From HGM11416 sp964532155 (GTDB taxonomy: Bacteria; Bacillota; Clostridia; Christensenellales; Borkfalkiaceae): DNA of 12,091 nt. The notes beneath the pieces were generated by a model, which was not told the origin of the DNA, did not search any database, and was given only the letters and a program-made list of their open reading frames with translations. The DNA is taken from contig CAZHGN010000046.1 in assembly GCA_964532155.1 (NCBI GenBank), forward strand, positions 1-12,091. The letters are read 5' to 3'. Positions 1 through 6,323 of the stretch are shown piece after piece. The translations under genes and the position numbers were made by a program. How positions within the stretch are numbered: the first letter of the stretch is position 1; each line of letters starts with the position of its first letter.

Positions 1-55
1 AACCTGTGACCCCCTGCTTGTAAGGCAGATGCTCTCCCAACTGAGCTATGCTCCC
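1..55 (-). tRNA. tRNA-Val(TAC), 3' end cut by window edge
   Basis: Read on the minus strand from 55 the sequence folds as a tRNA. It has acceptor strand GGGAGCA, T8-A9, D-stem GCTC/GAGC, anticodon stem TCTGC/GCAGG with one T-G pair, and anticodon loop CTTACAA. The anticodon TAC (complement of 20-22) reads valine codons of the GTA type. The T-arm begins (ACAGG then TT) and the window ends inside it, so the 3' acceptor strand and any encoded CCA are not visible. A consensus promoter lies about 45 bp upstream. Confidence 0.95.
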
Positions 56-99
56 GAACGATGAACAGTAACACTTGCTGTGTCGCTCAACGCTTTTAT

Positions 100-128
100 A
101 CTATAACAAATTCGAATAATAATTGCAA
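100..128 (-). promoter_or_regulatory. sigma-A-type promoter for tRNA-Val
   Basis: The minus strand reads TTGCAA (-35, 123-128), a 17-bp spacer, then TATAGT (-10, 100-105). This is close to the vegetative consensus at ideal spacing. Transcription would start near 93 and give a leader of roughly 38 nt before the tRNA at 55. The 92-bp stretch 129-219, up to the end of the pseudouridine synthase gene, is AT-rich and shows no gene. Confidence 0.7.
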
Positions 129-219
129 CTATTTTTCGGCACTTTTTCAAAAAAAATTATTTTTATTTTTTTGGGCGATTTTATTTGTCAAAATACCGAT
201 AAAAACCCTTTCACCGCCG

Positions 220-1062
220 CTATTTGCCGCAGTTTAGTCCCGAAAAAATTTCGCCTTCTTGCACGGAAAACGTTTTGCCGCTTAGGCGGTAAAGATAATC
301 GCCCTCGTTAAAGCGAAAACGTATTTCGGTTGCCCTAAGCAATTGTTTTTTTACCCCTTCCGCGCGGTTTATGCGGTCGTCGCCGTACTTGCCGTCGCCG
401 AGAATGAAATGACCGTAAAATGCAAGGTGTGCTCTTATTTGATGAGTTTTACCGGTATACAGTTTCACCTTGAGTACCGAGGCGCGCTCGCCGCGTGCAA
501 TCTCCTCGTACCCGGTAACGATCTTTTGCGCTCCCGCGCGCGGCTGCTTATATACCTTTACCCTGCCGCTTTCGGCATCCTTTACAAGATAGTCGGTTAA
601 AACTCCGCTCTTTTCTTGAAAAAAGCCGTGAACGCACGCTAAGTAATATTTATCCACCGTGCGCTCCTTAAACGCTTTGAGCAGTTCCTCGTAAGCGCGA
701 TTATTAAGCGCGAAGACAATAATTCCCGAAGTGTTGCGATCCAACCGATGAACGAAAAGCGCGGCGCCATACGTTTGCTTGACGATTTCGTAATAATCGG
801 CGCTTTCGATACCGACCGGCTTATCGACGATAACAATATCATCGTCTTCATAAACGACGGCAAGTTTTCCCGCACTATCGTAATAGACGTCGACCATATC
901 GCCGCACGCAAGCGGCATATTTGCCGACACGCGCTTTCCGTTGACCTTGACGTCCTTTTTGCGGTATAACTTCATGAGTCTGCCGTAAGACAGTTCGCCG
1001 AAGTATTTGTCCGTAAGAAAACTGTTTAGATCGGTTTTCTTATCAACGATAAAGCTTTTCAT
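220..1062 (-). CDS. RluA-family RNA pseudouridine synthase
   Basis: This 280-residue protein is predicted to convert specific uridines in rRNA or tRNA to pseudouridine. Residues 1-65 look like an S4-type RNA-binding domain, with SFLTDKYF and KVNGKRV typical of the RluA/RluD group. The catalytic domain follows. It shows the family signature HRLDRNTSG at 105-113, in which Asp108 is the expected catalytic aspartate, and a conserved GKTHQIRAHL segment near 204-213. Length is slightly under the usual 290-330. The start is supported by AAGGA seven bases upstream. It begins 10 bp after the feoB stop, so it is probably the last gene of the feoAB transcript. The RNA target cannot be assigned; the RluA family includes several paralogues per Firmicute genome. 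Confidence 0.93.
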   Translation of the reverse strand: MKSFIVDKKTDLNSFLTDKYFGELSYGRLMKLYRKKDVKVNGKRVSANMPLACGDMVDVYYDSAGKLAVVYEDDDIVIVDKPVGIESADYYEIVKQTYGAALFVHRLDRNTSGIIVFALNNRAYEELLKAFKERTVDKYYLACVHGFFQEKSGVLTDYLVKDAESGRVKVYKQPRAGAQKIVTGYEEIARGERASVLKVKLYTGKTHQIRAHLAFYGHFILGDGKYGDDRINRAEGVKKQLLRATEIRFRFNEGDYLYRLSGKTFSVQEGEIFSGLNCGK

Positions 1063-1072
1063 TATAATATCC

Positions 1073-2995
1073 TTAGTTTATCCTAAATTTTGCACGCGCG
1101 CACTCGGTTTTGGATTTTTTTCGTGTTCTTTCGCCGCTTTTTAACCTTTTCGTAAAATACGCAACGGCTAATACCGCCGTCGGCAAAACGATGAAGGCGG
1201 GTTTAAGCACCGAATAAAACGCCGCGAGCGCCAAGAAAGCGTGAAAACAAAAAACGTGCAGAAAACATCTTACGCCCGCTTGCTTTAAAACGGCTATAAG
1301 CGCCGATATGCACGGCGGATAAAATGCGTAAAAGAGCATAAAAGCAAACAGTTCTGCGGCAGTCGCCTCGCCTACGCCCAAAAGCATTAGCACGGAAAGA
1401 ACGTTTTCCTTGGCGAACAGCCCTGCAAGAGCCGCCACCGCAAACCGCCAATTTTTAACCCCCGCAGGGTAAAAAATCACCTGCAGTTTTTCGGCAAAAA
1501 AGACGAGCAAGCTCTCTTCGGCGTTTTCGGGCGGAAGAAAGCGCAAGTCGGGAGAGATCGAACGCAACAACCATAAGAACGCCGTTACCAGCGTTATCAC
1601 CGTTCCTACGCGTATTATAAAACTTTTGGTAAAATTTAGCAAGGCTTTTGCGCCTTCTTTGAGCGAAGGACGGCGATATTCGGTAAATTCAACGATGATA
1701 CCGTTATAAGAAACGGCGCCTTGACGTTTGTGAAGGAAAGAAAAAACCAGCGCAAGCGCAAGCCCGAGCGCCCACACCGCAAACACTGCGATAAAACCGT
1801 TTCGGTGCGAAATCTCGGTAAAAAGCCAAGCAAAAACGGGAACCTTTGCCGAACAACACACAAACGGCAGAGCTGCTACCGTCCGCCTTTTAATTCCTTC
1901 GTTTTCAAGCCCGCCCGCCGCATCGACGGCAAGAGCGGTGCAACCGAACCCGGTAAGCAAGGCGAAGACCGCTCTTCCGGTAAGCCCGAAACGGGATAAA
2001 AAAGCGTCCGACGTGAACGCAAGGCGAGCCAAAATTCCGCTTTCTTCTACGTAATAATTAAAAACACCGATAACCGCAAGCCTCGGCAAGAAAGACAAAA
2101 CAGACACCGCGCCGCCGACTACGCCCTCGATTATAAAACCCGATAAAAACCGACTAAACTTGCAAGCGGCAACGAGGTTTGCGAGGGGCAAAACGAAAAA
2201 CCGCGCGAGTAAATCCTCTAACGCAACCGACAAAACCTCTCCTATTCCGTACTTGCCGAATGCGAGATATAAAACGACAATTACCGCGCCGAAAAAGGTG
2301 CAAAAGCAAAACGCAGGGCGAAGAAAAAAATCGTCGAGCCGAGATAAGGACTTAGCGCGGCAAAATGTAAGCGCCGCTTTAGCAACGTTAAGCGGTTCGA
2401 AATCACGCAAAACGGACGGTTGCGCGGTCGATTTTGCGGACGGTTCTTCGGATGAGTTTGAGGACGAGTTTGCGGATGAGTTTACGGACGGTTCTGTCTT
2501 TACCGCCGCCGTTAATATTGCGTTTTTTACGATTTTAATTCCGCTATGCGTATTGCATTCGGCTTGAATAACCGTAATGCCGAGCGCGGCTTGCAACCTG
2601 CCAAAATCGATTTTACCGCCTGCTTTTCGCAGTTCCTCGTAAGCGTTTACGACGAGCACTACCGAAGAACGACTAAGACTTTGCGTAAGTTTTTTTAAAA
2701 AAGACAAGCCGCGCACAAGATTTTTCGCACGACACACCACGAGCACCACGCCGCCGTCGGCAATATTTTTAAGCGTTACGTCTTGGTCGAGCGTGTAATC
2801 GTCCAAATAACTTCCGGGCAGGTCGGTCAAGGTAAATTTCAAACGCTTTCCGCCTTTTTGCACGGAAAAATGACCGCTAACCGCGCGAGTGGTAACGCCG
2901 CACCAATTACCCACACGCTCGTTGCGCCTTGCAAGACCGTTAAACAAGGTCGTTTTACCCGAATTAGCAACGCCGCAAATATAAACGTTCGTCAT
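1073..2995 (-). CDS. feoB: Ferrous iron transport protein B (FeoB), GTPase-permease
   Basis: This 640-residue inner-membrane Fe(II) transporter has an N-terminal G domain. Visible motifs are the P-loop GVANSGKTT (8-16), NWCGVT with the G2 threonine at 35, and DLPG (58-61). The G4 position reads NAYE (117-120) instead of the usual NxxD, and G5 is also atypical. A Ser/Asn-rich linker (about 168-195) joins it to the membrane domain. That domain has the FeoB hallmarks GFGC (349-352) and PFVCCSAKVPV (from 377) and several hydrophobic segments to the C-terminus. The start ATG overlaps the feoA stop as ATGA, indicating translational coupling. An in-frame upstream start at 3079 would overlap feoA by 87 bp and add a non-homologous basic stretch, so it was not used. 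The protein is at the short end for the family (usually 650-800). Confidence 0.93.
   Translation of the reverse strand: MTNVYICGVANSGKTTLFNGLARRNERVGNWCGVTTRAVSGHFSVQKGGKRLKFTLTDLPGSYLDDYTLDQDVTLKNIADGGVVLVVCRAKNLVRGLSFLKKLTQSLSRSSVVLVVNAYEELRKAGGKIDFGRLQAALGITVIQAECNTHSGIKIVKNAILTAAVKTEPSVNSSANSSSNSSEEPSAKSTAQPSVLRDFEPLNVAKAALTFCRAKSLSRLDDFFLRPAFCFCTFFGAVIVVLYLAFGKYGIGEVLSVALEDLLARFFVLPLANLVAACKFSRFLSGFIIEGVVGGAVSVLSFLPRLAVIGVFNYYVEESGILARLAFTSDAFLSRFGLTGRAVFALLTGFGCTALAVDAAGGLENEGIKRRTVAALPFVCCSAKVPVFAWLFTEISHRNGFIAVFAVWALGLALALVFSFLHKRQGAVSYNGIIVEFTEYRRPSLKEGAKALLNFTKSFIIRVGTVITLVTAFLWLLRSISPDLRFLPPENAEESLLVFFAEKLQVIFYPAGVKNWRFAVAALAGLFAKENVLSVLMLLGVGEATAAELFAFMLFYAFYPPCISALIAVLKQAGVRCFLHVFCFHAFLALAAFYSVLKPAFIVLPTAVLAVAYFTKRLKSGERTRKKSKTECARAKFRIN
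2420..2510 (-). repeat. 12-bp-period degenerate repeat encoding the Ser/Asn linker of FeoB
   Basis: On the plus strand the stretch contains successive units GATGAGTTTGAG, GACGAGTTTGCG and GATGAGTTTACG, flanked by GACGGTTCTT-type copies. Read in the feoB frame they encode a low-complexity Ser/Asn/Glu/Pro segment between the G domain and the membrane domain. The 12-bp period keeps frame, so copy number could vary without destroying the gene. Confidence 0.7.
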
Positions 2996-3207
2996 TCGAC
3001 GATTATCCTCTTGCAAATATTTAGCGATAATCCGACGGGCTCGTCGGTCGAGCGCACGACGCATCCGAGTTTGCCGCAATTTTTTAACACGATAATTTTA
3101 GCGCCCTTAAACACGTCGAACGACTTAAGCCGAGATTGCTCGCCTAAGTCGCAATCTATTTTTTTAACAGTTACCGCTTTCCCGACGGCAGCTTGATTCA
3201 AAGTCAT
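2992..3207 (-). CDS. feoA: Ferrous iron transport protein A (FeoA)
   Basis: This 71-residue small SH3-like cytosolic protein is expected to bind and modulate FeoB. The N-terminus MTLNQAAVGKAVTVKKI followed by LKSFDVFKGAKIIVL is a typical FeoA fold sequence, and it ends with LSLNICKRIIVE, the usual final strands. The frame stays open far upstream (to 3513), but the conserved FeoA start is this methionine, with GGTGA about seven bases upstream. A second candidate at 3228 (MFVSVNA extension) has AAGG only four bases before the ATG and is less likely. The gene overlaps feoB by 4 bp. An intrinsic terminator ends only 35 bp upstream, which suggests that expression is controlled by read-through. Confidence 0.88.
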   Translation of the reverse strand: MTLNQAAVGKAVTVKKIDCDLGEQSRLKSFDVFKGAKIIVLKNCGKLGCVVRSTDEPVGLSLNICKRIIVE

Positions 3208-3242
3208 AGCATTCACCGACACAAACATATGCCTTACCGCGC

Positions 3243-3268
3243 AAAAAAAGACCTGCAAAACGCAGGTC
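3243..3268 (-). terminator. Intrinsic terminator / possible attenuator in the feoA leader
   Basis: On the minus strand GACCTGC, a 5-nt loop and GCAGGTC form a perfect 7-bp stem (3250-3268), followed directly by seven T (3243-3249). This is a strong factor-independent terminator. It lies after the HIT gene and only 35 bp before the feoA start at 3207. No promoter can be fitted between it and feoA, so it may act as an attenuator for feoAB as well as ending the upstream operon. Confidence 0.8.
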
Positions 3269-3325
3269 GGTTGTGTTTTTATTATTTGGGCTATCCCACT
3301 TCGGCTAAAACGCAAAAAAACGGTT

Positions 3326-3368
3326 GCGCAAAAAAGAGTTTGCGCCAAAAACGAGTTTGCGCCAAAAA
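3326..3368. repeat. Tandem 16-17 bp repeat between hit and feoA
   Basis: GAGTTTGCGCCAAAAA occurs at 3336-3351 and again exactly at 3353-3368, with a partial third unit GCGCAAAAAA at 3326-3335. On the minus strand GCGCAAA (within 3340-3346) can pair with TTTGCGC next to T-runs, so the repeat carries terminator-like hairpins. It lies in the 232-bp stretch without a gene between hit and feoA. Confidence 0.85.
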
Positions 3369-3388
3369 TCGGATACCGTAAAACTTGC

Positions 3389-3425
3389 AACGCGAAACCG
3401 ATTAAGTCAAAATCGGTTAAAGGGA
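3389..3425 (-). terminator. Hairpin just after hit, possible weak terminator
   Basis: Just past the hit stop, the minus strand carries AACCGATT and AATCGGTT, a perfect 8-bp inverted repeat with a 7-nt loop. It is followed by only three T and then GC-rich sequence, so termination would be weak. It may instead protect the mRNA 3' end. The stronger signal is at 3243-3268. Confidence 0.35.
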
Positions 3426-3439
3426 ACGCGGCAGATATA

Positions 3440-3781
3440 TTAAGCAGGTTGCCAGCCCATTTTTTGCCCCGAAAGAACGTGAATATGAAGGTGCGGAACG
3501 GACTGCCCTGCATCGTCGCCTTGGTTGATTACAAGCCTATAACCGTTTTCAAGCCCCAAGAGGTCGGAAAGTTCGGGGATTTTCTTTAAAATTCTGCCGA
3601 GAGTCGCCGCTTGTTCCGCGCTCATTTCGGCAAGGTATTTAAAATGTTCCTTGGGAATAACGAGAAAATGATTTTTAGCAACGGGCGCAATGTCGCGTAT
3701 GATTATAAAATCATCGTTTTCGAAAACCTTGTCGGTAGCGAATTCGCCGCTTACAAATTTACAAAATAAACAGTCTTGCAT
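3440..3781 (-). CDS. HIT-family (histidine triad) nucleotide hydrolase, HinT-like
   Basis: This 113-residue small cytosolic protein is predicted to hydrolyse nucleoside phosphoramidates or related nucleotides. The N-terminal CLFC (4-7) is the zinc-type pair of bacterial HinT proteins. The core NHFLVIPKEH follows, and the active-site triad is HLHIHV at 97-102, with His101 the expected nucleophile. The C-terminal GQKMGW is also typical. Length matches the family (about 110-130). A perfect AAGGAG lies six bases before the ATG. It is the last gene of the prmA-mtaB-hit block, an arrangement common in Firmicutes. Confidence 0.95.
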   Translation of the reverse strand: MQDCLFCKFVSGEFATDKVFENDDFIIIRDIAPVAKNHFLVIPKEHFKYLAEMSAEQAATLGRILKKIPELSDLLGLENGYRLVINQGDDAGQSVPHLHIHVLSGQKMGWQPA

Positions 3782-3834
3782 ATGATACTCCTTAGATCAC
3801 GCGGTAGTACGCCGCGCTTTTTTTAATTAAAACT

Positions 3835-3867
3835 ATGCGATAACGGACCTATAGCCCGCTATTTTGC
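3835..3867 (-). repeat. Copy 2 of 33-bp imperfect repeat at mtaB 3' end
   Basis: The segment matches 5099-5131 at 28 of 33 positions and has the same strand and the same position relative to a stop codon. The shared core on the plus strand is ACCTATAGCCC, followed two bases later by TATTTTGC. It spans the last codons of mtaB and the following 24 bp. Confidence 0.85.
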
Positions 3868-5100
3868 GATTTTTGCAAGCGCGCCGTCGCGGAAAGGTTC
3901 GGTTAAAACGACGTCCGTTTTACCGCTCGCTTTGTCTTCTAAATAAACGCGAATATAGTTTTCGGTATACCCGACGTAATATCCGTCCTCTTCTTCCTCG
4001 ACTATAAGCGAAAGTTTTTTGCCGATATGCGAAATCACATACGACGATTTTAGTTCGGCTTTTACATCGAGCATACGATTAAGCCTTTCCTTTTTAACTT
4101 CGTCGGGGAGTTTTTTAAGGCGAGCGCCCGCAGTGCCCTGCCTTACGCTGTACGGAAAACAATGTATATCGGCAAAGCCGACCTTGCGGCAAAACGCGAC
4201 CGAATCGCAAAAATCTTGCTCGGTTTCGGTGGAATAGCCTACTATGACGTCGGTGGTTATAGCCGCATCCGGATAATACGCGCGGATAAGTTCGACTTTT
4301 TGGTAATACTCGGCGGTCGTATAGCGGCGATTCATCGTTTTAAGCACGCGGTCGCTACCCGACTGCAACGACAAATGAAAATGGGGAGCGAAATCTTTGA
4401 GTTTTTTTGTTGCCGCCAAAAAGTCGTCGTCGATTACGTTTACTTCGAGCGAACCGAAACGAATGCGGCAAGAAAAATCAGCCAAAGCGTTTACGAGCGC
4501 GGTCAAACCGTTACCCTCGGAATTATACGCCGAAACGTTTATACCGGTAATTACCGCTTCTTCGGGCGAAAGAGAAGAAATTTCGGCAAGAACACTCTCG
4601 ATTTTTCTCGATCTCGAACGTCCGCGAAGGTAGGGAATTATGCAATAGGAGCAAAAATTATCGCATCCGTCTTGAATTTTTATGTACTCGCGCGTGCGCG
4701 CCGTTTTTGCCGGCAAATATTTTTCGTAATAATCGTCGGACTGCTCGATAAAAACGCCGTCTTCGTCAAGTAAATCTATAAGTTTATCCTTGGATTTTGC
4801 GCCGGTTACCACCTTAACGCCCTTTTCTGCAAACGCTTCGGGATTGCGTTGCGAGGCGCAACCGCAAACGTATATAGGCGCGCTCGGATTAAACTTACGC
4901 ATTCTTGCAACCGCTTGACGAGACTTTTTTTCCGCCTCCGAAGTTACTGCGCAAGTATTGATTATATATAAATCCGCCCGCTCTATATCCTCGCTTACGT
5001 CGTAGCCCTTTTCGATAAGCCCCTCCATAAGTGACGCACTTTCGCGGAAATTTACTTTGCAGCCGAGCGTAAACACGACCGCTTTTTTCTTATTAACCAT
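3859..5100 (-). CDS. mtaB: tRNA t6A37 methylthiotransferase MtaB
   Basis: This 413-residue radical-SAM iron-sulfur enzyme adds a methylthio group to t6A37 in tRNAs reading ANN codons, giving ms2t6A. The N-terminal UPF0004 domain has the three cluster cysteines Cys14 (TLGCKVN), Cys50 (NTCAV) and Cys81 (CGCASQ). The radical-SAM motif CDNFCSYC is at 146-153 and coordinates the second 4Fe-4S cluster. A C-terminal TRAM-like RNA-binding region covers about 345-413. The TLGCKVN form and the overall length fit the MtaB (YqeV) group rather than MiaB or RimO. It begins 12 bp after prmA with only a weak AGG upstream, so it is probably translated from the prmA transcript. Its 3' end shares a 33-bp imperfect repeat with the prmA 3' end. 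Confidence 0.95.
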   Translation of the reverse strand: MVNKKKAVVFTLGCKVNFRESASLMEGLIEKGYDVSEDIERADLYIINTCAVTSEAEKKSRQAVARMRKFNPSAPIYVCGCASQRNPEAFAEKGVKVVTGAKSKDKLIDLLDEDGVFIEQSDDYYEKYLPAKTARTREYIKIQDGCDNFCSYCIIPYLRGRSRSRKIESVLAEISSLSPEEAVITGINVSAYNSEGNGLTALVNALADFSCRIRFGSLEVNVIDDDFLAATKKLKDFAPHFHLSLQSGSDRVLKTMNRRYTTAEYYQKVELIRAYYPDAAITTDVIVGYSTETEQDFCDSVAFCRKVGFADIHCFPYSVRQGTAGARLKKLPDEVKKERLNRMLDVKAELKSSYVISHIGKKLSLIVEEEEDGYYVGYTENYIRVYLEDKASGKTDVVLTEPFRDGALAKIAK

Positions 5101-5131
5101 ACGATAATCGACCTATAGCCCTATATTTTGC
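5099..5131 (-). repeat. Copy 1 of 33-bp imperfect repeat at prmA 3' end
   Basis: This partner of 3835-3867 covers the last codons of prmA (MQNIGL and stop), the 12-bp spacer and the first bases of mtaB. It differs from the other copy at five positions. Because it includes coding ends of two unrelated genes in different reading contexts, protein homology does not explain it. Confidence 0.85.
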
Positions 5132-6063
5132 ATTACGAGCGCATACCATTCGCCCTTATTCGCCGTTTTTATATGCTTGAAGCCGTCTGCGGCAAACGAT
5201 GAGATTACGAGTTCCAACCGCTCCTTAATAATGCCGCTTAACAAAACGTAACCGCCTCTTACGACTTGCGCCGAAAGATCGGCAGAAAGCCTTACGAGCA
5301 CTTCGGCAAAAATATTGGCGACGGCAATTTCCGCAACATCCTTTACGCCGCTCAACAAATCGGCTTTTATAATTTCGCAATTTTCGCCGACGCCGTTCAA
5401 CTCCGCGTTGTGTTTCGCACTGAGTACGGCAACGGCGTCGATATCGGTCATTATCGCCCTTTTAGCACCGAGTTTTACGGCGGAAATGCCGAGTATGCCG
5501 CTCCCGGTACCCACGTCGAGCACCGTTTCGGACGGCGTTATATACTCTTCGAGAAGTTCTATGCACATAGAAGTCGTTTCGTGCTCGCCGGTGCCGAACG
5601 CCATATTCGAGTCGATATATACGACCTCTTCGCCCTCTTCCGCGTTATATTCTATCCACTTGGGGCAAACGACGATTTTACCGTATTTTATAGGTCTGAA
5701 ATGCTTGCGCCATATTTCTATCCAATCGTCGCCGTCGACCTCGCGCTTTGTTACCTCGAGTGTTCCGCAATCGATAAAACCGACGGAATTTTGCTTGAGT
5801 GCGGCAAAATCCGCGGCAAGTTTTTCGGACACCTCGCGCGTTTCGCTTATTTCGGTATACGCCTTGACGAGCGTTCCGCGCTTTTTGGCGTTTAAAAGCT
5901 CGTCTTCGATATAATCGAAGGTTTCCCTACGCTTTTCGACAAGCTCGACTACGTCGTTATAATCGCAAACGGCAACGCCGTAGACTGTATATTGCCATAA
6001 AATATCGGCAACGAGTTCTTGTGCGTCGGTCGTCGTCGATACGGTAAATTCGGTAAATTTCAT
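5113..6063 (-). CDS. prmA: Ribosomal protein L11 methyltransferase PrmA
   Basis: This 316-residue SAM-dependent enzyme is predicted to methylate lysines and the N-terminus of ribosomal protein L11. The N-terminal substrate-recognition domain runs to about residue 130. MAFGTGEHETT (154-164) is the PrmA-specific motif before the Rossmann fold. SAM motif I is DVGTGSGILG (183-192), the acidic residues ending strand 2 are in TDID (206-209), and VANI (248-251) with LLSGII is the conserved post-motif region. Length is usual for the family (about 295-320). The start codon is preceded by GGTG eight bases upstream. It is the first gene of the prmA-mtaB-hit operon. In many Firmicutes rsmE lies between prmA and mtaB, but here it is absent and the gap is 12 bp. 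Confidence 0.95.
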   Translation of the reverse strand: MKFTEFTVSTTTDAQELVADILWQYTVYGVAVCDYNDVVELVEKRRETFDYIEDELLNAKKRGTLVKAYTEISETREVSEKLAADFAALKQNSVGFIDCGTLEVTKREVDGDDWIEIWRKHFRPIKYGKIVVCPKWIEYNAEEGEEVVYIDSNMAFGTGEHETTSMCIELLEEYITPSETVLDVGTGSGILGISAVKLGAKRAIMTDIDAVAVLSAKHNAELNGVGENCEIIKADLLSGVKDVAEIAVANIFAEVLVRLSADLSAQVVRGGYVLLSGIIKERLELVISSFAADGFKHIKTANKGEWYALVMQNIGL

Positions 6064-6168
6064 GCTGCTAACACCGCCACCATTATCGGTTTAATTTCCT
6101 ACGCGATATACATTTGCTCAACCGCAAAACAACATATCGAGGAACACTCTTAAACCGTATTTTTTATG

Positions 6169-6197
6169 ATTATATCACATTGAAACTTGCTTTTCAA
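6169..6197 (-). promoter_or_regulatory. sigma-A promoter for prmA-mtaB-hit
   Basis: The minus strand reads TTGAAA (6192-6197), a 17-bp spacer and TATAAT (6169-6174), with the extended -10 element TGA immediately before it. This is near consensus throughout. The predicted start near 6162 gives a leader of about 100 nt before prmA. Confidence 0.8.
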
Positions 6198-6209
6198 CTT
6201 AATTGCGCC

Positions 6210-6227
6210 TTTTCGACCGTTTTCGAC
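6210..6227 (+). promoter_or_regulatory. Paired Spo0A-box-like sites upstream of spoIIE
   Basis: TTTTCGAC occurs at 6210-6217 and again at 6220-6227, one helical turn apart. The reverse complement GTCGAAAA matches the known Spo0A box core TGNCGAA at six of seven positions in each copy. The location upstream of spoIIE, a known Spo0A-P target in Bacillus, supports the call. The sites also lie just upstream of the divergent prmA promoter. Confidence 0.5.
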
Positions 6228-6244
6228 TTAAAAAACGGTTATAT

Positions 6245-6276
6245 CACCTTTTATTCACCTTTTTATGCCGTATAAT
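6245..6276 (+). promoter_or_regulatory. spoIIE promoter: TATAAT with CACCTTTT repeats
   Basis: A perfect TATAAT is at 6271-6276. No good -35 hexamer lies 17 bp upstream. That position is occupied instead by two direct CACCTTTT repeats (from 6245 and from 6256), 11 bp apart. A weak or absent -35 is expected for an activator-dependent promoter. Predicted transcription starts near 6283, after which the ATG at 6288 would be almost leaderless. Confidence 0.5.
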
Positions 6277-6323
6277 CGCAAAAGAATATGAACCGCACAT
6301 CCAAGCGGAAAGGCGACCTTTTT

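Noticed and set aside
148..173. A/T hairpin after the pseudouridine synthase gene as its terminator
   Set aside because: The stem is almost entirely A-T pairs and the T-run is part of the stem, with no U-tract after it on the minus strand.
2996..3079. Longer FeoB start giving 28 extra basic residues
   Set aside because: It would overlap most of the feoA 3' end by 87 bp. The ATGA overlap at 2992-2995 and family homology fix the start at 2995.
3243..3320. Named metal riboswitch (NiCo/czcD or Mn/yybP type) upstream of feoA
   Set aside because: I looked for remembered consensus features of these classes and did not find them. Only the terminator is clear.
3208..3513. N-terminal extension of FeoA reading through the leader and the hit 3' end
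   Set aside because: The extra 102 residues run through the terminator, tandem repeats and the end of hit in another frame. FeoA proteins are about 70-80 residues.
3800..3824. CGCGG/CCGCG hairpin followed by seven T on the plus strand, between mtaB and hit
   Set aside because: It has terminator form only on the plus strand, where no gene precedes it. The stem is just 5 bp. It could block antisense transcription, but the evidence is too thin to call.
4162..4773. 203-codon open frame opposite mtaB
   Set aside because: It lies wholly antisense to a confidently identified gene, with no ribosome binding site and no recognisable domain.
5266..5914. Two overlapping open frames of about 200 codons opposite prmA
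   Set aside because: Both are antisense to prmA, whose SAM and PrmA motifs are complete.
6288..6323. SpoIIE start at the upstream in-frame ATG
   Set aside because: It lies only 11 bp after a perfect -10 hexamer and has no ribosome binding site. The ATG at 6324 has AAAGG upstream and begins at the conserved N-terminus. Not absolutely excluded.
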